Assembly (NCBI GenBank): GCA_963812255.1
Contig: CAWEUM010000005.1
Location: 1,302,001-1,366,000 of the forward strand
Direction of reading: 5' to 3'
Length of the DNA stretch: 64,000 bases
From: DATJGR01 sp963812255
Lineage (GTDB): Bacteria > Pseudomonadota > Gammaproteobacteria > Pseudomonadales > Azotimanducaceae
Shown here: positions 1 to 7,940 of the stretch, one piece after another
Layout of the letters: each line of letters opens with the position of its first letter
Numbering within the stretch: position 1 is the stretch's first letter
Notes under the pieces: generated by a model
Told to the model about the DNA's origin: nothing
The model's database searches: none
Seen by the model: the letters and a program-made list of their open reading frames with translations, nothing else
Made by a program: the position numbers and the translations under genes

Positions 1-819
1 CTGCCGGATCGTCGGATACCTGTTCTCGCACTGAATTATCTGCCGCCGCGTGTCGCGCCCGGTGCCGGATTATTTCAGTTCGGACTCGCAATCGAGGATG
101 AAGCGCAGGCGATCGCGCGACGCGTGTCCGCAGATGGTCTGACGCACATCGCAATCGTCGAGTCCGACGAAGAGTGGTCGGACCGCGCCGCCGAATCGTT
201 TCGTTCGCAGTTCACATCATTGGGCGGCACAATCGCCGCGGTCGGCAGAATCCCCGACGCCCGCGCGGTCACCCACGTGGTTGGTGATGTACTGTTGGTC
301 GACGGCAGCACACGTCGCATGGAGGCGTTGAGCAAGACGATCGGGACAACGCCGGAATTTGCCGCTCGGCGCAGATCCGATGTCGATGCCCTCGTCGCGC
401 TGACGGATCCGCCCCAGGCACGCGTGTTGAACTCCGCAATGGCATACTACTTTGCGGCTGACGCACCGATCTACGCAACGTCTCAATCGGTTGGAAGTTT
501 GTCCGCCCCGGAACTCAGGGATCTCAATGGTTTCAGAGTCACCGAACCGCCTTGGCGTGTGTATCCGAGCCCGATACACGACGAGGTGACATCGGCCTTC
601 GTGAATTCCCGTTCGTCGCTATCGCCCCTCTATGCGCTCGGCGTGGACGCATTTCGCTTGGGCGATCGCGCGGATCTGCTCATGACGAACTCTCCGGCAC
701 GCTTGCTGGGTGAAACGGGACAGCTACAAGTGCAGGGCACCGGCATCGTGACGCGTGAGCCCGCATGGGCAATTGTGCAAAATGGCGCGCTCGTGGCGAT
801 GCCTACCGTGGTCAATTGA
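1..819 (+). CDS. lpoA: Penicillin-binding protein activator LpoA (C-terminal part)
   Basis: The reading frame is open from the first base, so only the last 272 residues are in the window and the N-terminus lies upstream. The visible part resembles the periplasmic-binding-protein-like C-terminal domain of LpoA/YraM, the outer-membrane lipoprotein that activates the bifunctional peptidoglycan synthase PBP1A from outside. Visible blocks include a run VLALNYLPPR near the start and FQFGLAIEDEAQAIA, typical of the fold that looks like an amino-acid-binding receptor. The gene is followed by yraN (overlapping) and dolP, matching the lpoA-yraN-diaA-dolP order of enterobacteria without diaA. Family assignment rests on motifs plus this order. 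Confidence 0.82.
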   Translation: MPDRRIPVLALNYLPPRVAPGAGLFQFGLAIEDEAQAIARRVSADGLTHIAIVESDEEWSDRAAESFRSQFTSLGGTIAAVGRIPDARAVTHVVGDVLLVDGSTRRMEALSKTIGTTPEFAARRRSDVDALVALTDPPQARVLNSAMAYYFAADAPIYATSQSVGSLSAPELRDLNGFRVTEPPWRVYPSPIHDEVTSAFVNSRSSLSPLYALGVDAFRLGDRADLLMTNSPARLLGETGQLQVQGTGIVTREPAWAIVQNGALVAMPTVVN

Positions 820-1201
820 CCCGTCGACCAGCGGCTCGACCAAGCCACGAACCCCGAGCGAGCTGGGCCGTCGTGCCGAACGCGCCACGGAACGATTTCT
901 TAGGCGCCAAGGACTTCGCACCATCACGCGAAACTATCGCATCCGTGCCGGCGAAATCGATCTGGTGATGATGCACGACGACGAACTGGTTTTCGTCGAA
1001 GTGAGATACCGTAGCCGTACCGATTTTGGCGACGGTGCCGACAGCGTCGATCGCAACAAACAGTTGCGACTCATTCGCGCGGCCAGGCACTATCTGCGTC
1101 ATCAATCTAGCGACATGCCATGCCGGTTTGACGTGGTATCCGTCGCGAGGACACACTACCGCCTGCGGTTTGACTGGATACGAAGCGCATTCACGCCTTG
1201 A
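782..1201 (+). CDS. yraN: UPF0102 family endonuclease-like protein YraN
   Basis: Small soluble protein (139 residues from the ATG at 782) with the UPF0102 signature: a GRRAERATERFLRRQG stretch, then GEIDLV and VFVEVRYRS, the last two resembling the acidic and E-x-K/R elements of restriction-endonuclease-like folds. The cellular role of YraN is not established. The start is uncertain: an ATG at 755 gives nine more residues, but either choice puts the first 20 or so residues over the end of lpoA and they do not look conserved. The stop codon overlaps the TTG start of dolP (TTGA). Order after lpoA and before dolP is the strongest supporting evidence. Confidence 0.85.
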   Translation: MARSWRCLPWSIDPSTSGSTKPRTPSELGRRAERATERFLRRQGLRTITRNYRIRAGEIDLVMMHDDELVFVEVRYRSRTDFGDGADSVDRNKQLRLIRAARHYLRHQSSDMPCRFDVVSVARTHYRLRFDWIRSAFTP

Positions 1202-1743
1202 AACACATCCAACGACTGATCGTCCTGGTAACCATAACGGTGATCGTGAGCGCGTGCGCGTCGACTAGCGCGACTGGCACGGCGGTTCCCGCGGCGGTCT
1301 GGGACGATCAGAAGCTCGAATATCAGGTCGCGCAGGAAATCAAAGCGTCTGATACGGGATTCGATTCTGCGCATCTGGTCGTAGTGTGCCGCGATGGTGT
1401 GGTGCTACTGGTGGGTGAGGTGGCAACGGAAGAACTGAAAACCAAGGCTGCCGAAGTCGCCAACACCCTCGTCCCGGTCCGTAGCGTCCACAACGAATTG
1501 ACCGTCGGCGGCGCGACCTCGATGATCGAACGCAGCAACGACTCGTGGCTGACGACTAAGGTGAAGACCAAACTCACCGCGCACGGCGCGATCGATGCCA
1601 ACCAGATCAATGTGACCACCGAAAACGGCGTGGTCTATCTGATGGGGAAGGTGCCGAGGGATCAAGCCGGCTATGCCGTGGAAGTCGCGCAAACGGTCTT
1701 CGGCGTGACCAAGATCGTCAAGGTGTTCGAGTACACCAACTAG
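1198..1743 (+). CDS. dolP: BON-domain outer-membrane lipoprotein DolP
   Basis: 181-residue lipoprotein. The N-terminus has a hydrophobic segment ending in a lipobox (VSAC, Cys20), followed by two BON domains at about residues 40-105 and 115-180. These show the usual V..G.V.L.G.V and GVVYLMGKV patterns. DolP (YraP) sits on the inner face of the outer membrane, binds anionic phospholipid at division sites and supports envelope integrity and NlpD/AmiC activity in E. coli. The start is a TTG overlapping the yraN stop, which places it in the lpoA-yraN-dolP unit. The SIS-domain gene diaA that usually sits between yraN and dolP is absent. Confidence 0.87.
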   Translation: MKHIQRLIVLVTITVIVSACASTSATGTAVPAAVWDDQKLEYQVAQEIKASDTGFDSAHLVVVCRDGVVLLVGEVATEELKTKAAEVANTLVPVRSVHNELTVGGATSMIERSNDSWLTTKVKTKLTAHGAIDANQINVTTENGVVYLMGKVPRDQAGYAVEVAQTVFGVTKIVKVFEYTN

Positions 1744-1787
1744 CGCAGTGCACCGCACTATGAGCAGCCTCATCGGCACCGCTCGAT

Positions 1788-1806
1788 CGAGTCATTTGAT
1801 GACTCG
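1788..1806. terminator. Hairpin between convergent dolP and sspB
   Basis: Perfect inverted repeat with 8-base arms (CGAGTCAT / ATGACTCG) and a 3-base loop. It lies where dolP and sspB converge and covers the last codons and stop of sspB. There is no clear U-run on either side, so it may be a weak bidirectional terminator or simply an RNA 3' end-stabilising hairpin. Confidence 0.35.
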
Positions 1807-2172
1807 TAGATGACCTCCTGGCGTCGGCTCGGGCGGTGTGGGGACATCGGGCGTGGTAGGGGGCGACTCGGATTCGAATGCCATGCCTTGTCCGGTCTCT
1901 TTGGCGTACACCGCCAGAACCGCATCGATCGGCACGCTCACGTGAAACGCCCGACCACCGAATCGACCGTCGAATTCGAGACGCTCGTTGGTGATGCTCA
2001 GATTTCGGATCGCGACTGGAGATAAGTTCAATACAATGCGGCCGTTCTCTGCGTGGCCCGCAGGAACTTCGACGGTGTCCACTCCGGCATCGACGATGAC
2101 GTACGGGGTCAAGCTGTTGTCGAGAACCCATTCGTGCATCGCGCGCAACAGATAGGGCCGGTGCGAGGTCAC
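1792..2172 (-). CDS. sspB: ClpXP adaptor SspB
   Basis: 126-residue adaptor that tethers ssrA-tagged and other substrates to ClpXP. From the GTG at 2172 the protein begins TSHRPYLLRAMHEW, the conserved SspB start. The N-terminal half is the substrate-binding domain. It is followed by an acidic/proline-rich linker and a C-terminal tail GGHLRVIK that matches the ClpX-binding (XB) motif. The GTG overlaps the sspA stop (GTGA), so the two genes are translationally coupled. A longer frame upstream of 2172 runs inside sspA and is not conserved. Confidence 0.93.
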   Translation of the reverse strand: MTSHRPYLLRAMHEWVLDNSLTPYVIVDAGVDTVEVPAGHAENGRIVLNLSPVAIRNLSITNERLEFDGRFGGRAFHVSVPIDAVLAVYAKETGQGMAFESESPPTTPDVPTPPEPTPGGHLRVIK

Positions 2173-2801
2173 TCTCGCATTTCCAACTCGGCCTCCGTCA
2201 GACTTTCGCGAAACGAGGGGCGTTCGAACATCGATTGCATATATTTCTGCATCGCCTTCGTCGAACGCTCGGGCAACTTGATGTCGAGCACCTTCAGGCG
2301 CCACAGGATCGGCGTCACACAACAGTCGACCAACGTGAATTCATCGTTCATGAAGTACGGCTTTTCTGCGAACACCGGCGCCACACTGATGATACTTTCA
2401 CGCAACTCGGTTCGTGCGCGCGTCAATACCGTCTCCCGGCCCTTGCCGATCATCAACAGATCGACGCGATGGCTCCAGTCCTTTTCGATGCGATGGACCA
2501 GGAGTCGACTCTGCGCGCGCGCGACCGGATACACCGGTAGCAGCGGCGGATGCGGAAAGCGCTCATCGAGATACTCCATGATGACCGCGGACTCGTAGAG
2601 AACGAGATCGCGGTCGAGCAACGTCGGTACACTGTTGTACGGATTGATCTCCGCGAGATCCTCCGGCTTGTTGTCCGGATCCACATCAACAATTTCAACG
2701 GTCACACCCTTCTCCGCGAGCACCATGCGCACGCGATGGCTGTAATGATCGCGCGGATCGGAAAAGAAGGTCATCGAAGATCGTCTGGTCACAACGCTCA
2801 T
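2169..2801 (-). CDS. sspA: Stringent starvation protein A
   Basis: 210-residue glutathione-S-transferase-like transcription factor that binds RNA polymerase and is induced in stationary phase and starvation. The thioredoxin-like N-terminal domain starts at TFFSDPRDHYSHRVR and carries the diagnostic YLDERFPHPPLLPVYPVARA block (about residues 77-96), followed by the all-helical C-terminal domain. The ATG at 2801 gives the short leader found in E. coli SspA. It is coupled to sspB and lies downstream of petC, the usual pet-ssp arrangement in gammaproteobacteria. Confidence 0.95.
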   Translation of the reverse strand: MSVVTRRSSMTFFSDPRDHYSHRVRMVLAEKGVTVEIVDVDPDNKPEDLAEINPYNSVPTLLDRDLVLYESAVIMEYLDERFPHPPLLPVYPVARAQSRLLVHRIEKDWSHRVDLLMIGKGRETVLTRARTELRESIISVAPVFAEKPYFMNDEFTLVDCCVTPILWRLKVLDIKLPERSTKAMQKYMQSMFERPSFRESLTEAELEMRE

Positions 2802-2895
2802 CGCGGCGCCTCATTAGCAGGTTGTCTGGCGACCCCAGTGGTCGTTCCGTAGTAATGGGAAATCCGTGCGGACAGCAACGGACCAAATCCAACGA

Positions 2896-3699
2896 TCAGT
2901 GGATTTCCTTGTTGTACTCGCGGCCCAACAACGCCGTGAAGACATAGAGCACCACCAGGAACAACAGTACGTAGATACCCAAACGCTCGCGTTCGGTTTG
3001 CGTCGGCTCGGCTACGTAGTAGAGGAAATTGGTCAGGTCATAGGTTGCCTGGTCGAATTCCTTCGCATTCAGCTTGCCACTACCTTCGACCACATCGATG
3101 AAACCGCATTGCTTCTCGGTGATTGCTTTGCCCGGGGTCAACGGGTCGCGCATCTCTCCGCCGTTTTTGGCGATCTTGGGGACCTGATGGCAGGCAAGCA
3201 CCGGTGTGCCCTGCAGTTGCAGGAACGGATCCGGCATCGCGACGTTCGGAAAGACCATGTTGTTGACGCCAAACGGACGCGCGTCGTCGAGATAGAACGC
3301 TCTGAGGTAGTTGTACACCCACTCGCCACCACGCAATTTGGCGACCATCGTCAGATCGGGCGGTGCGGCGCCGAACCATGCTTTGGAATTATCTGCTGGC
3401 ATCGCGTTACTCATCAGCCCACCGATCTTCTGTCCGGTGAAGATCAGATTTGCGGCGAAGATGTCGTGTGGAACTTCCAGATCGTCGGCGGTTCGCTCAT
3501 AGCGGGCAAACTTCAGCGAGTGGCAGCCCATGCAGTAGTTCACGAACAGCCTCGCACCACGCTGCAGCGACGGCTTGTCCTGAACGTTGGGATGGAACGG
3601 CTGCGTCTCCCAAGTACTCTCGCCCGCCTCCGATGCATAGCCAAACGCCGGCAACAGAGACACCAGCAGCAACATCCAGGGCCATCGCGAGCGCTTCAT
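2896..3699 (-). CDS. petC: Cytochrome c1 of the bc1 complex
   Basis: 267-residue c-type cytochrome subunit of ubiquinol:cytochrome c oxidoreductase, which passes electrons from the Rieske protein to soluble cytochrome c. A signal peptide (about residues 1-23) is followed by the haem-attachment motif CMGCH (56-60). A methionine-containing MPDPFLQLQG segment is near the expected axial-ligand region, and a C-terminal membrane anchor follows at about 240-258. The ATG at 3699 overlaps the petB stop (ATGA). The open frame extends 80 codons further upstream, but this part lies inside petB and has no cytochrome features, so it is not a fused b/c1 protein. Confidence 0.95.
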   Translation of the reverse strand: MKRSRWPWMLLLVSLLPAFGYASEAGESTWETQPFHPNVQDKPSLQRGARLFVNYCMGCHSLKFARYERTADDLEVPHDIFAANLIFTGQKIGGLMSNAMPADNSKAWFGAAPPDLTMVAKLRGGEWVYNYLRAFYLDDARPFGVNNMVFPNVAMPDPFLQLQGTPVLACHQVPKIAKNGGEMRDPLTPGKAITEKQCGFIDVVEGSGKLNAKEFDQATYDLTNFLYYVAEPTQTERERLGIYVLLFLVVLYVFTALLGREYNKEIH

Positions 3700-4973
3700 C
3701 GCATCGTTACTCGGTCGGGCGCAGGCTTGGTTTTCTCGACCCGCGTATACCAGGGCATCAGGACGAAGTAGGAGAAATAAAGCACGGTGCACACTTGCGC
3801 CAGTGCTGTTGCACCTCCCGACGGAGGAATCGTGCCGAGGTATCCTAGAATGAAGAAGCTGATGATGAATGCGCCGAGCATCAGCTTGGAAATCCAGCCT
3901 TTGTACCGAATCGACTTCACCGGACTGTGATCGAGCCATGGCAGCATCGCCGGCAACACAATCGCGCCGGCCATGACAGCAAACCCCCAGAACTTCGCGT
4001 CCAGACCAAACAACGGATATGTCGCCGCACGCAACATCGCGTAGAACGGTGTGTAGTACCAGACCGGTGCAATGTGTTCCGGGGTCTTCAGCGGATTGGC
4101 TTCATCGAAATTGGGCCGCTCGATGAAATAGCCTCCCATCTCAGGCAGAAAGAAGACGATTGCGCAGAACACGATCAGAAACAGCACTATTCCGGGCAAG
4201 TCGTGGCCAATCGTGTAATACGGATGGAACGGAATGCCGTCCAGCGGAACGCCGTCGGCGTTCTTGTGTTTCTTGATCTCGACGCCATCGGGGTTGTTGG
4301 AACCGACGTGGTGCAGCGCGACGATGTGTACGAACACGAGCATCACCAGTACCAACGGCAGCGCAATGACGTGCAACGCGAAAAAGCGGTTCAGCGTCAC
4401 TTCGGATATGACGAAGTCGCCGCGTATCCATTCCATCAGATCGCCACCGATGACGGGGATGGCACCGAACAATGAGACAATCACCTGGGCTGCCCAGTAC
4501 GACATGTTGCCCCACGGCAGCAGGTACCCAAAGAATCCCTCGGCCATCATCGCGACGAAGATCGCCATCCCGATCAGCCATAGCAGCTCGCGCGGTTCTC
4601 GATACGAGCCGTACATCAAACCCCGAAACATGTGCATATACACGACGATGAAGAACGCCGACGCGCCCGTGGTGTGCAGATAACGCAACAGCCAACCGAA
4701 CTCCACATCGCGCATGATGTACTGGACGGATGCGAAAGCACCGTCGGCACTCGGAACGTAGCTCATCGTCAGCCAGATTCCGGTGACGAGTTGAAGAACC
4801 AACACCACGACAGCGATGACGCCGAAGTAATACCAGAAGTTGAAGTTTTTCGGGGCATAGTACTTCGACATGTGGTATTCGAAGGTCTCGGTCGCAGGGA
4901 ATCTGCGATCGATCCACGCCATGAACGTCGTCCACATGGTCGGATCTCGCGAGGGTGTCGGCGACTGTTGCAT
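3696..4973 (-). CDS. petB: Cytochrome b of the bc1 complex
   Basis: 425-residue integral membrane subunit with about eight transmembrane helices. Four histidines in the expected places bind the two b haems (His100, His114, His201, His216). The Qo-site motif, PEWY in mitochondria and alphaproteobacteria, is PVWY here (303-306), so the glutamate implicated in quinol deprotonation is valine. Family knowledge says such variants occur in beta- and gammaproteobacteria. It sits between petA and petC with one- to three-base overlaps, so the three subunits are cotranslated. Confidence 0.96.
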   Translation of the reverse strand: MQQSPTPSRDPTMWTTFMAWIDRRFPATETFEYHMSKYYAPKNFNFWYYFGVIAVVVLVLQLVTGIWLTMSYVPSADGAFASVQYIMRDVEFGWLLRYLHTTGASAFFIVVYMHMFRGLMYGSYREPRELLWLIGMAIFVAMMAEGFFGYLLPWGNMSYWAAQVIVSLFGAIPVIGGDLMEWIRGDFVISEVTLNRFFALHVIALPLVLVMLVFVHIVALHHVGSNNPDGVEIKKHKNADGVPLDGIPFHPYYTIGHDLPGIVLFLIVFCAIVFFLPEMGGYFIERPNFDEANPLKTPEHIAPVWYYTPFYAMLRAATYPLFGLDAKFWGFAVMAGAIVLPAMLPWLDHSPVKSIRYKGWISKLMLGAFIISFFILGYLGTIPPSGGATALAQVCTVLYFSYFVLMPWYTRVEKTKPAPDRVTMR

Positions 4974-5575
4974 CAGGCATGCTCCTCGTCGATTCCGATA
5001 TTGATGACCGTGTCACTGGCGAAACTGTAGGGGGGCACCACCAGATTCGACGGTGCCGGAACGCCTTTCTGCACCCGCCCGGCCAGGTCGTACATCGAAC
5101 CGTGGCACGGGCAGAAAAATCCACCTTCCCAATGCGGGTCCCAGGGTTCCGGTTTCACAACCGGGTCATACTTCGGGGAACATCCAAGATGCGTGCAGAT
5201 GCCGATATAAACCCCGATCTCCGGACGACGCGAGCGCGTCTCGTTCTGGCAATACTTCGGTTGCTGGTCACGTTCCGAATGCGGGTCCACCCGACTCGCG
5301 TCCAGCTTGGGCAACTCCGCGAGTGACGCGGGCGTTCGATAGACAATGAATATCGGTTGACCGCGCCAGGCCGGAATCGGTCCCAGCATTTCACCCGGAT
5401 TCAATCTGGAGATATCCACCTCGACCGGCGCCCCGAGTGCGCGCGCTTTCGCGCTGGGGTTCCACGCTTCGACGAAGGGCACCGCAGCACCAACAACCCC
5501 AAGCCCGCCGACAACAGCGGTCGCACCAATGAGAAAGTAGCGACGCTGCTTATTGACCTCGTCACCACTCATCAC
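4973..5575 (-). CDS. petA: Rieske iron-sulfur subunit of the bc1 complex
   Basis: 200-residue Rieske protein. It begins with a short cytoplasmic segment containing RRYF and one membrane helix (about 13-36), consistent with a Tat-type uncleaved anchor. The [2Fe-2S] cluster boxes are CTHLGC (127-132) and CPCHGS (155-160). It is the first gene of petABC. The second codon is also ATG, so the start could be one codon later. The stop overlaps the petB start by one base (TGATG). Confidence 0.96.
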   Translation of the reverse strand: MMSGDEVNKQRRYFLIGATAVVGGLGVVGAAVPFVEAWNPSAKARALGAPVEVDISRLNPGEMLGPIPAWRGQPIFIVYRTPASLAELPKLDASRVDPHSERDQQPKYCQNETRSRRPEIGVYIGICTHLGCSPKYDPVVKPEPWDPHWEGGFFCPCHGSMYDLAGRVQKGVPAPSNLVVPPYSFASDTVINIGIDEEHA

Positions 5576-5609
5576 GACGCTCCATCTACCAACCCCAAGA
5601 CCGCGCGAA

Positions 5610-5618
5610 ATTCTATCA
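5610..5618 (-). promoter_or_regulatory. Possible extended -10 element upstream of petA
   Basis: On the minus strand the sequence TGATAGAAT lies about 35 bases before the petA start. It matches the extended -10 form TGnTATAAT at all but one position. No convincing -35 hexamer precedes it, as is common for extended -10 promoters. The 196-base gap from 5576 to 5771 holds no other recognisable feature or gene. Confidence 0.33.
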
Positions 5619-5771
5619 CACCGTAGCAGCGCTCCGGACGCCGAGGCGCCGCATTGAAGACCATTTATCTAAAGGGGCGCGCCTCAGACGCGAAGCGCGA
5701 CACTCGCGCGGCAATGCGGCGCGACCTCGCCCGATGCGGCTATCGATGCGCGCGCAAATCCCTTCGGACAA

Positions 5772-6164
5772 TCAACGTTTCGAGTATTGCGGACGCTTGC
5801 GCGCTTTTCGCAGACCAACTTTTTTGCGTTCTACTTCGCGTGAATCGCGCGTCAGGAACCCGGCACGGCGCAGTGGCTGCCGTAGCGCTTCATCGTATTG
5901 TACTAACGCTCTCGCGATGCCGTGACGAATCGCGCCCGCTTGCCCCGAACCACCACCGCCTTTGACCGTCACGTAAACGTTGAATCGGTCCGCAGCGTCA
6001 ACGACGGCCAGCGGCTGACGCACGACCATACGCGCTGTCTCGCGACCGAAATATTCATCGAGCGTTCGCTCGTTGACTCTGATCTCGCCGTTCCCCGACG
6101 TCACAAAGACCCGCGCGGTTGAAGTCTTGCGTCGACCCGTACCGTAATGCTGACTGACTGCCAT
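5772..6164 (-). CDS. rpsI: 30S ribosomal protein S9
   Basis: 130-residue small-subunit protein with the standard start YYGTGRRKTSTARV, the GGGGSGQAGAIRHGIARAL core and the basic C-terminal tail ending KRPQYSKR that reaches into the P site. It follows rplM by three bases, the universal rplM-rpsI pair. Confidence 0.98.
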   Translation of the reverse strand: MAVSQHYGTGRRKTSTARVFVTSGNGEIRVNERTLDEYFGRETARMVVRQPLAVVDAADRFNVYVTVKGGGGSGQAGAIRHGIARALVQYDEALRQPLRRAGFLTRDSREVERKKVGLRKARKRPQYSKR

Positions 6165-6167
6165 GAG

Positions 6168-6596
6168 TTAGATTTCCAACGTCTGCGGTTGCTGCGCGGC
6201 GTGAGGATGACTCGGGCCGGCGTATACCTTGAGTTTTCTGAACATCGCGCGACCCAACGGATTGTGGGGCAACATTCCCTTGACGGCCGTTTCGATGATG
6301 CGTTCAGGGTGTTCTGCCTGCAGCCGCGCGAATGCAACGCTCTTGATACCGCCCGGGTATCCGGTGTGACGGTAGTAGATCTTGTCCGTCAGCTTGCGCC
6401 CGGTCACCCGCACCTTCTCCGCATTCACCACGATGATGAAGTCGCCGGTGTCGACATTCGGTGTGTATTCGGGTTTGTGCTTGCCGCGCAATCGGTGCGC
6501 GATTTCGGTAGCCAACCGTCCGAGCGTGCGTTCCGCGGCGTCCACGACCAGCCAGTCGTGGCGAACATCTTGCGCACGAATACTCAGAGTTTTCAT
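6168..6596 (-). CDS. rplM: 50S ribosomal protein L13
   Basis: 142-residue large-subunit protein, standard length. Visible conserved blocks are WLVVDAAERTLGRLAT, RGKHKPEYTPNVDTGDFIIVVNA and GMLPHNPLGRAM. It is first of the rplM-rpsI unit. The 78 bases between it and zapE probably contain its promoter, but no hexamers could be assigned with confidence. Confidence 0.98.
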   Translation of the reverse strand: MKTLSIRAQDVRHDWLVVDAAERTLGRLATEIAHRLRGKHKPEYTPNVDTGDFIIVVNAEKVRVTGRKLTDKIYYRHTGYPGGIKSVAFARLQAEHPERIIETAVKGMLPHNPLGRAMFRKLKVYAGPSHPHAAQQPQTLEI

Positions 6597-6674
6597 AGAG
6601 ATATACTTAGAGCGGGGAATTTGCGAGCGCGAATGGTAGCTGAGCGCTCCGGCTTTTACAACAAATCTACCTGC

Positions 6675-7778
6675 TCAAGCGCGGTGCGTCCTCGACAGGT
6701 AGTCGCGCGAGCGCATTTCCCGCAGACGACTGCGGGTGCGCTCGAATTCGAACGCCAGCCGTGTCCCTTGATAAAGCGTCTCGGCTGGCGCCGCAGCCGA
6801 GACGATCAGCTTGACGTTGTGATCGTAGAACTCATCGACGAGGCTGATGAAACGTCGCGCCTGATCTTCGCTGCGCACCGTGAAGACAGGTACGTCACTG
6901 ATCAGAACCGCATGATACAGGCGCGCAAGTTCGATGTAGTCGTTCTGGCTGCGTGGGCCGTCGCACACCGCGACGAAGTCGAACCACGCGACATCGTGCG
7001 CCGCGCGTCGGCAGCGTATCGAACGCCCCTCGATCTCGAGTTCGAGGTTCGTTTCGACGTTCGAATGGTCCGGTGCCAGCGCCGCGAACCGCTCCGCCAG
7101 CCACACGTCCGCATCCGCATCCAGTGGCTGGTGATAAGTCTGGGCCTGTTCGAGCAATCTGAGGCGGTAGTCCGTGCGACCATCCAGATTCAACACCTCA
7201 TTGTGACGCTGGAGTAGTTCGATCGCCGGTAGAAATCGGCGCCGCTGCAAACCATTCTCGTACAGCGACTGCGGTGGAATGTTCGACGTGGTGACGAGCG
7301 TGACGCCGGCATCGAACAAATGCCTCAGCAGTTCGCCAAGAATCATCGCATCCCCAATGTCGGCAACGAAGAATTCATCGAAGCACAACACCCGCGCTTC
7401 TGCTGACAGTCCCTGCGCAACCGACTCGAGCGGGTCGGAGTTTCCCGCGAGCTGAGTGAGGTCGCGATGCACCCGGCGCATGAAACGATGAAAGTGCGTG
7501 CGGCGCTTCTCGTGAAATGGCAGGCAGTCGTAGAACAAGTCCATCAGGAAGGTCTTGCCGCGGCCAACTCCGCCCCACATGTACAGCCCTTCGACGAGGT
7601 CGCGACGCTCGCCGACCAGGCGCGCCTTCAGACGTCTCGTCAGAGAAGCTTCCTCAGCGCGCGCGTCAATCAGGCGTTTTGTCAGATCTTCGAGTCGCAT
7701 CACGGCGGCGCGCTGCGCGGGATCGTCGATGAAGCCCGGCAGCGAAAGATATGCGGTGTACTGCTCGGCAAGAGTCAT
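6675..7778 (-). CDS. zapE: Cell division protein ZapE (AFG1-like ATPase)
   Basis: 367-residue AAA-type ATPase of the AFG1/LACE1/YhcM family. ZapE associates with the Z ring and destabilises FtsZ polymers in E. coli under stress. Walker A is GGVGRGKT (69-76) followed by the family-specific FLMDLFYD. Walker B is VLCFDEFFV, and a sensor-like VTTSNIPP follows. Length and motifs match the bacterial family. It is divergent from the DegS-like protease, with 162 bases between that hold no gene. Confidence 0.93.
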   Translation of the reverse strand: MTLAEQYTAYLSLPGFIDDPAQRAAVMRLEDLTKRLIDARAEEASLTRRLKARLVGERRDLVEGLYMWGGVGRGKTFLMDLFYDCLPFHEKRRTHFHRFMRRVHRDLTQLAGNSDPLESVAQGLSAEARVLCFDEFFVADIGDAMILGELLRHLFDAGVTLVTTSNIPPQSLYENGLQRRRFLPAIELLQRHNEVLNLDGRTDYRLRLLEQAQTYHQPLDADADVWLAERFAALAPDHSNVETNLELEIEGRSIRCRRAAHDVAWFDFVAVCDGPRSQNDYIELARLYHAVLISDVPVFTVRSEDQARRFISLVDEFYDHNVKLIVSAAAPAETLYQGTRLAFEFERTRSRLREMRSRDYLSRTHRA

Positions 7779-7940
7779 CGGGGCGTCGCGCGAAAAGACT
7801 GCACTTTACCGATCGGACCGCTGAAAACAATCGCAACTCCGATTCCAAATCCAATCGCACTCGGATGCGCACGTGACCGCTGCGGCGCTGTTAAACTGCG
7901 CCGTCCATGCTCCGCCAGCGCCACATCGAGCGGCACGTAG

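Noticed and set aside
3700..3939. 80-residue N-terminal extension of cytochrome c1
   Set aside because: It overlaps petB, lacks cytochrome features and would put the signal peptide inside the protein.
5654..5965. Plus-strand ORF opposite rpsI
   Set aside because: It mirrors codons of rpsI and the petA upstream region and has no recognisable protein features.
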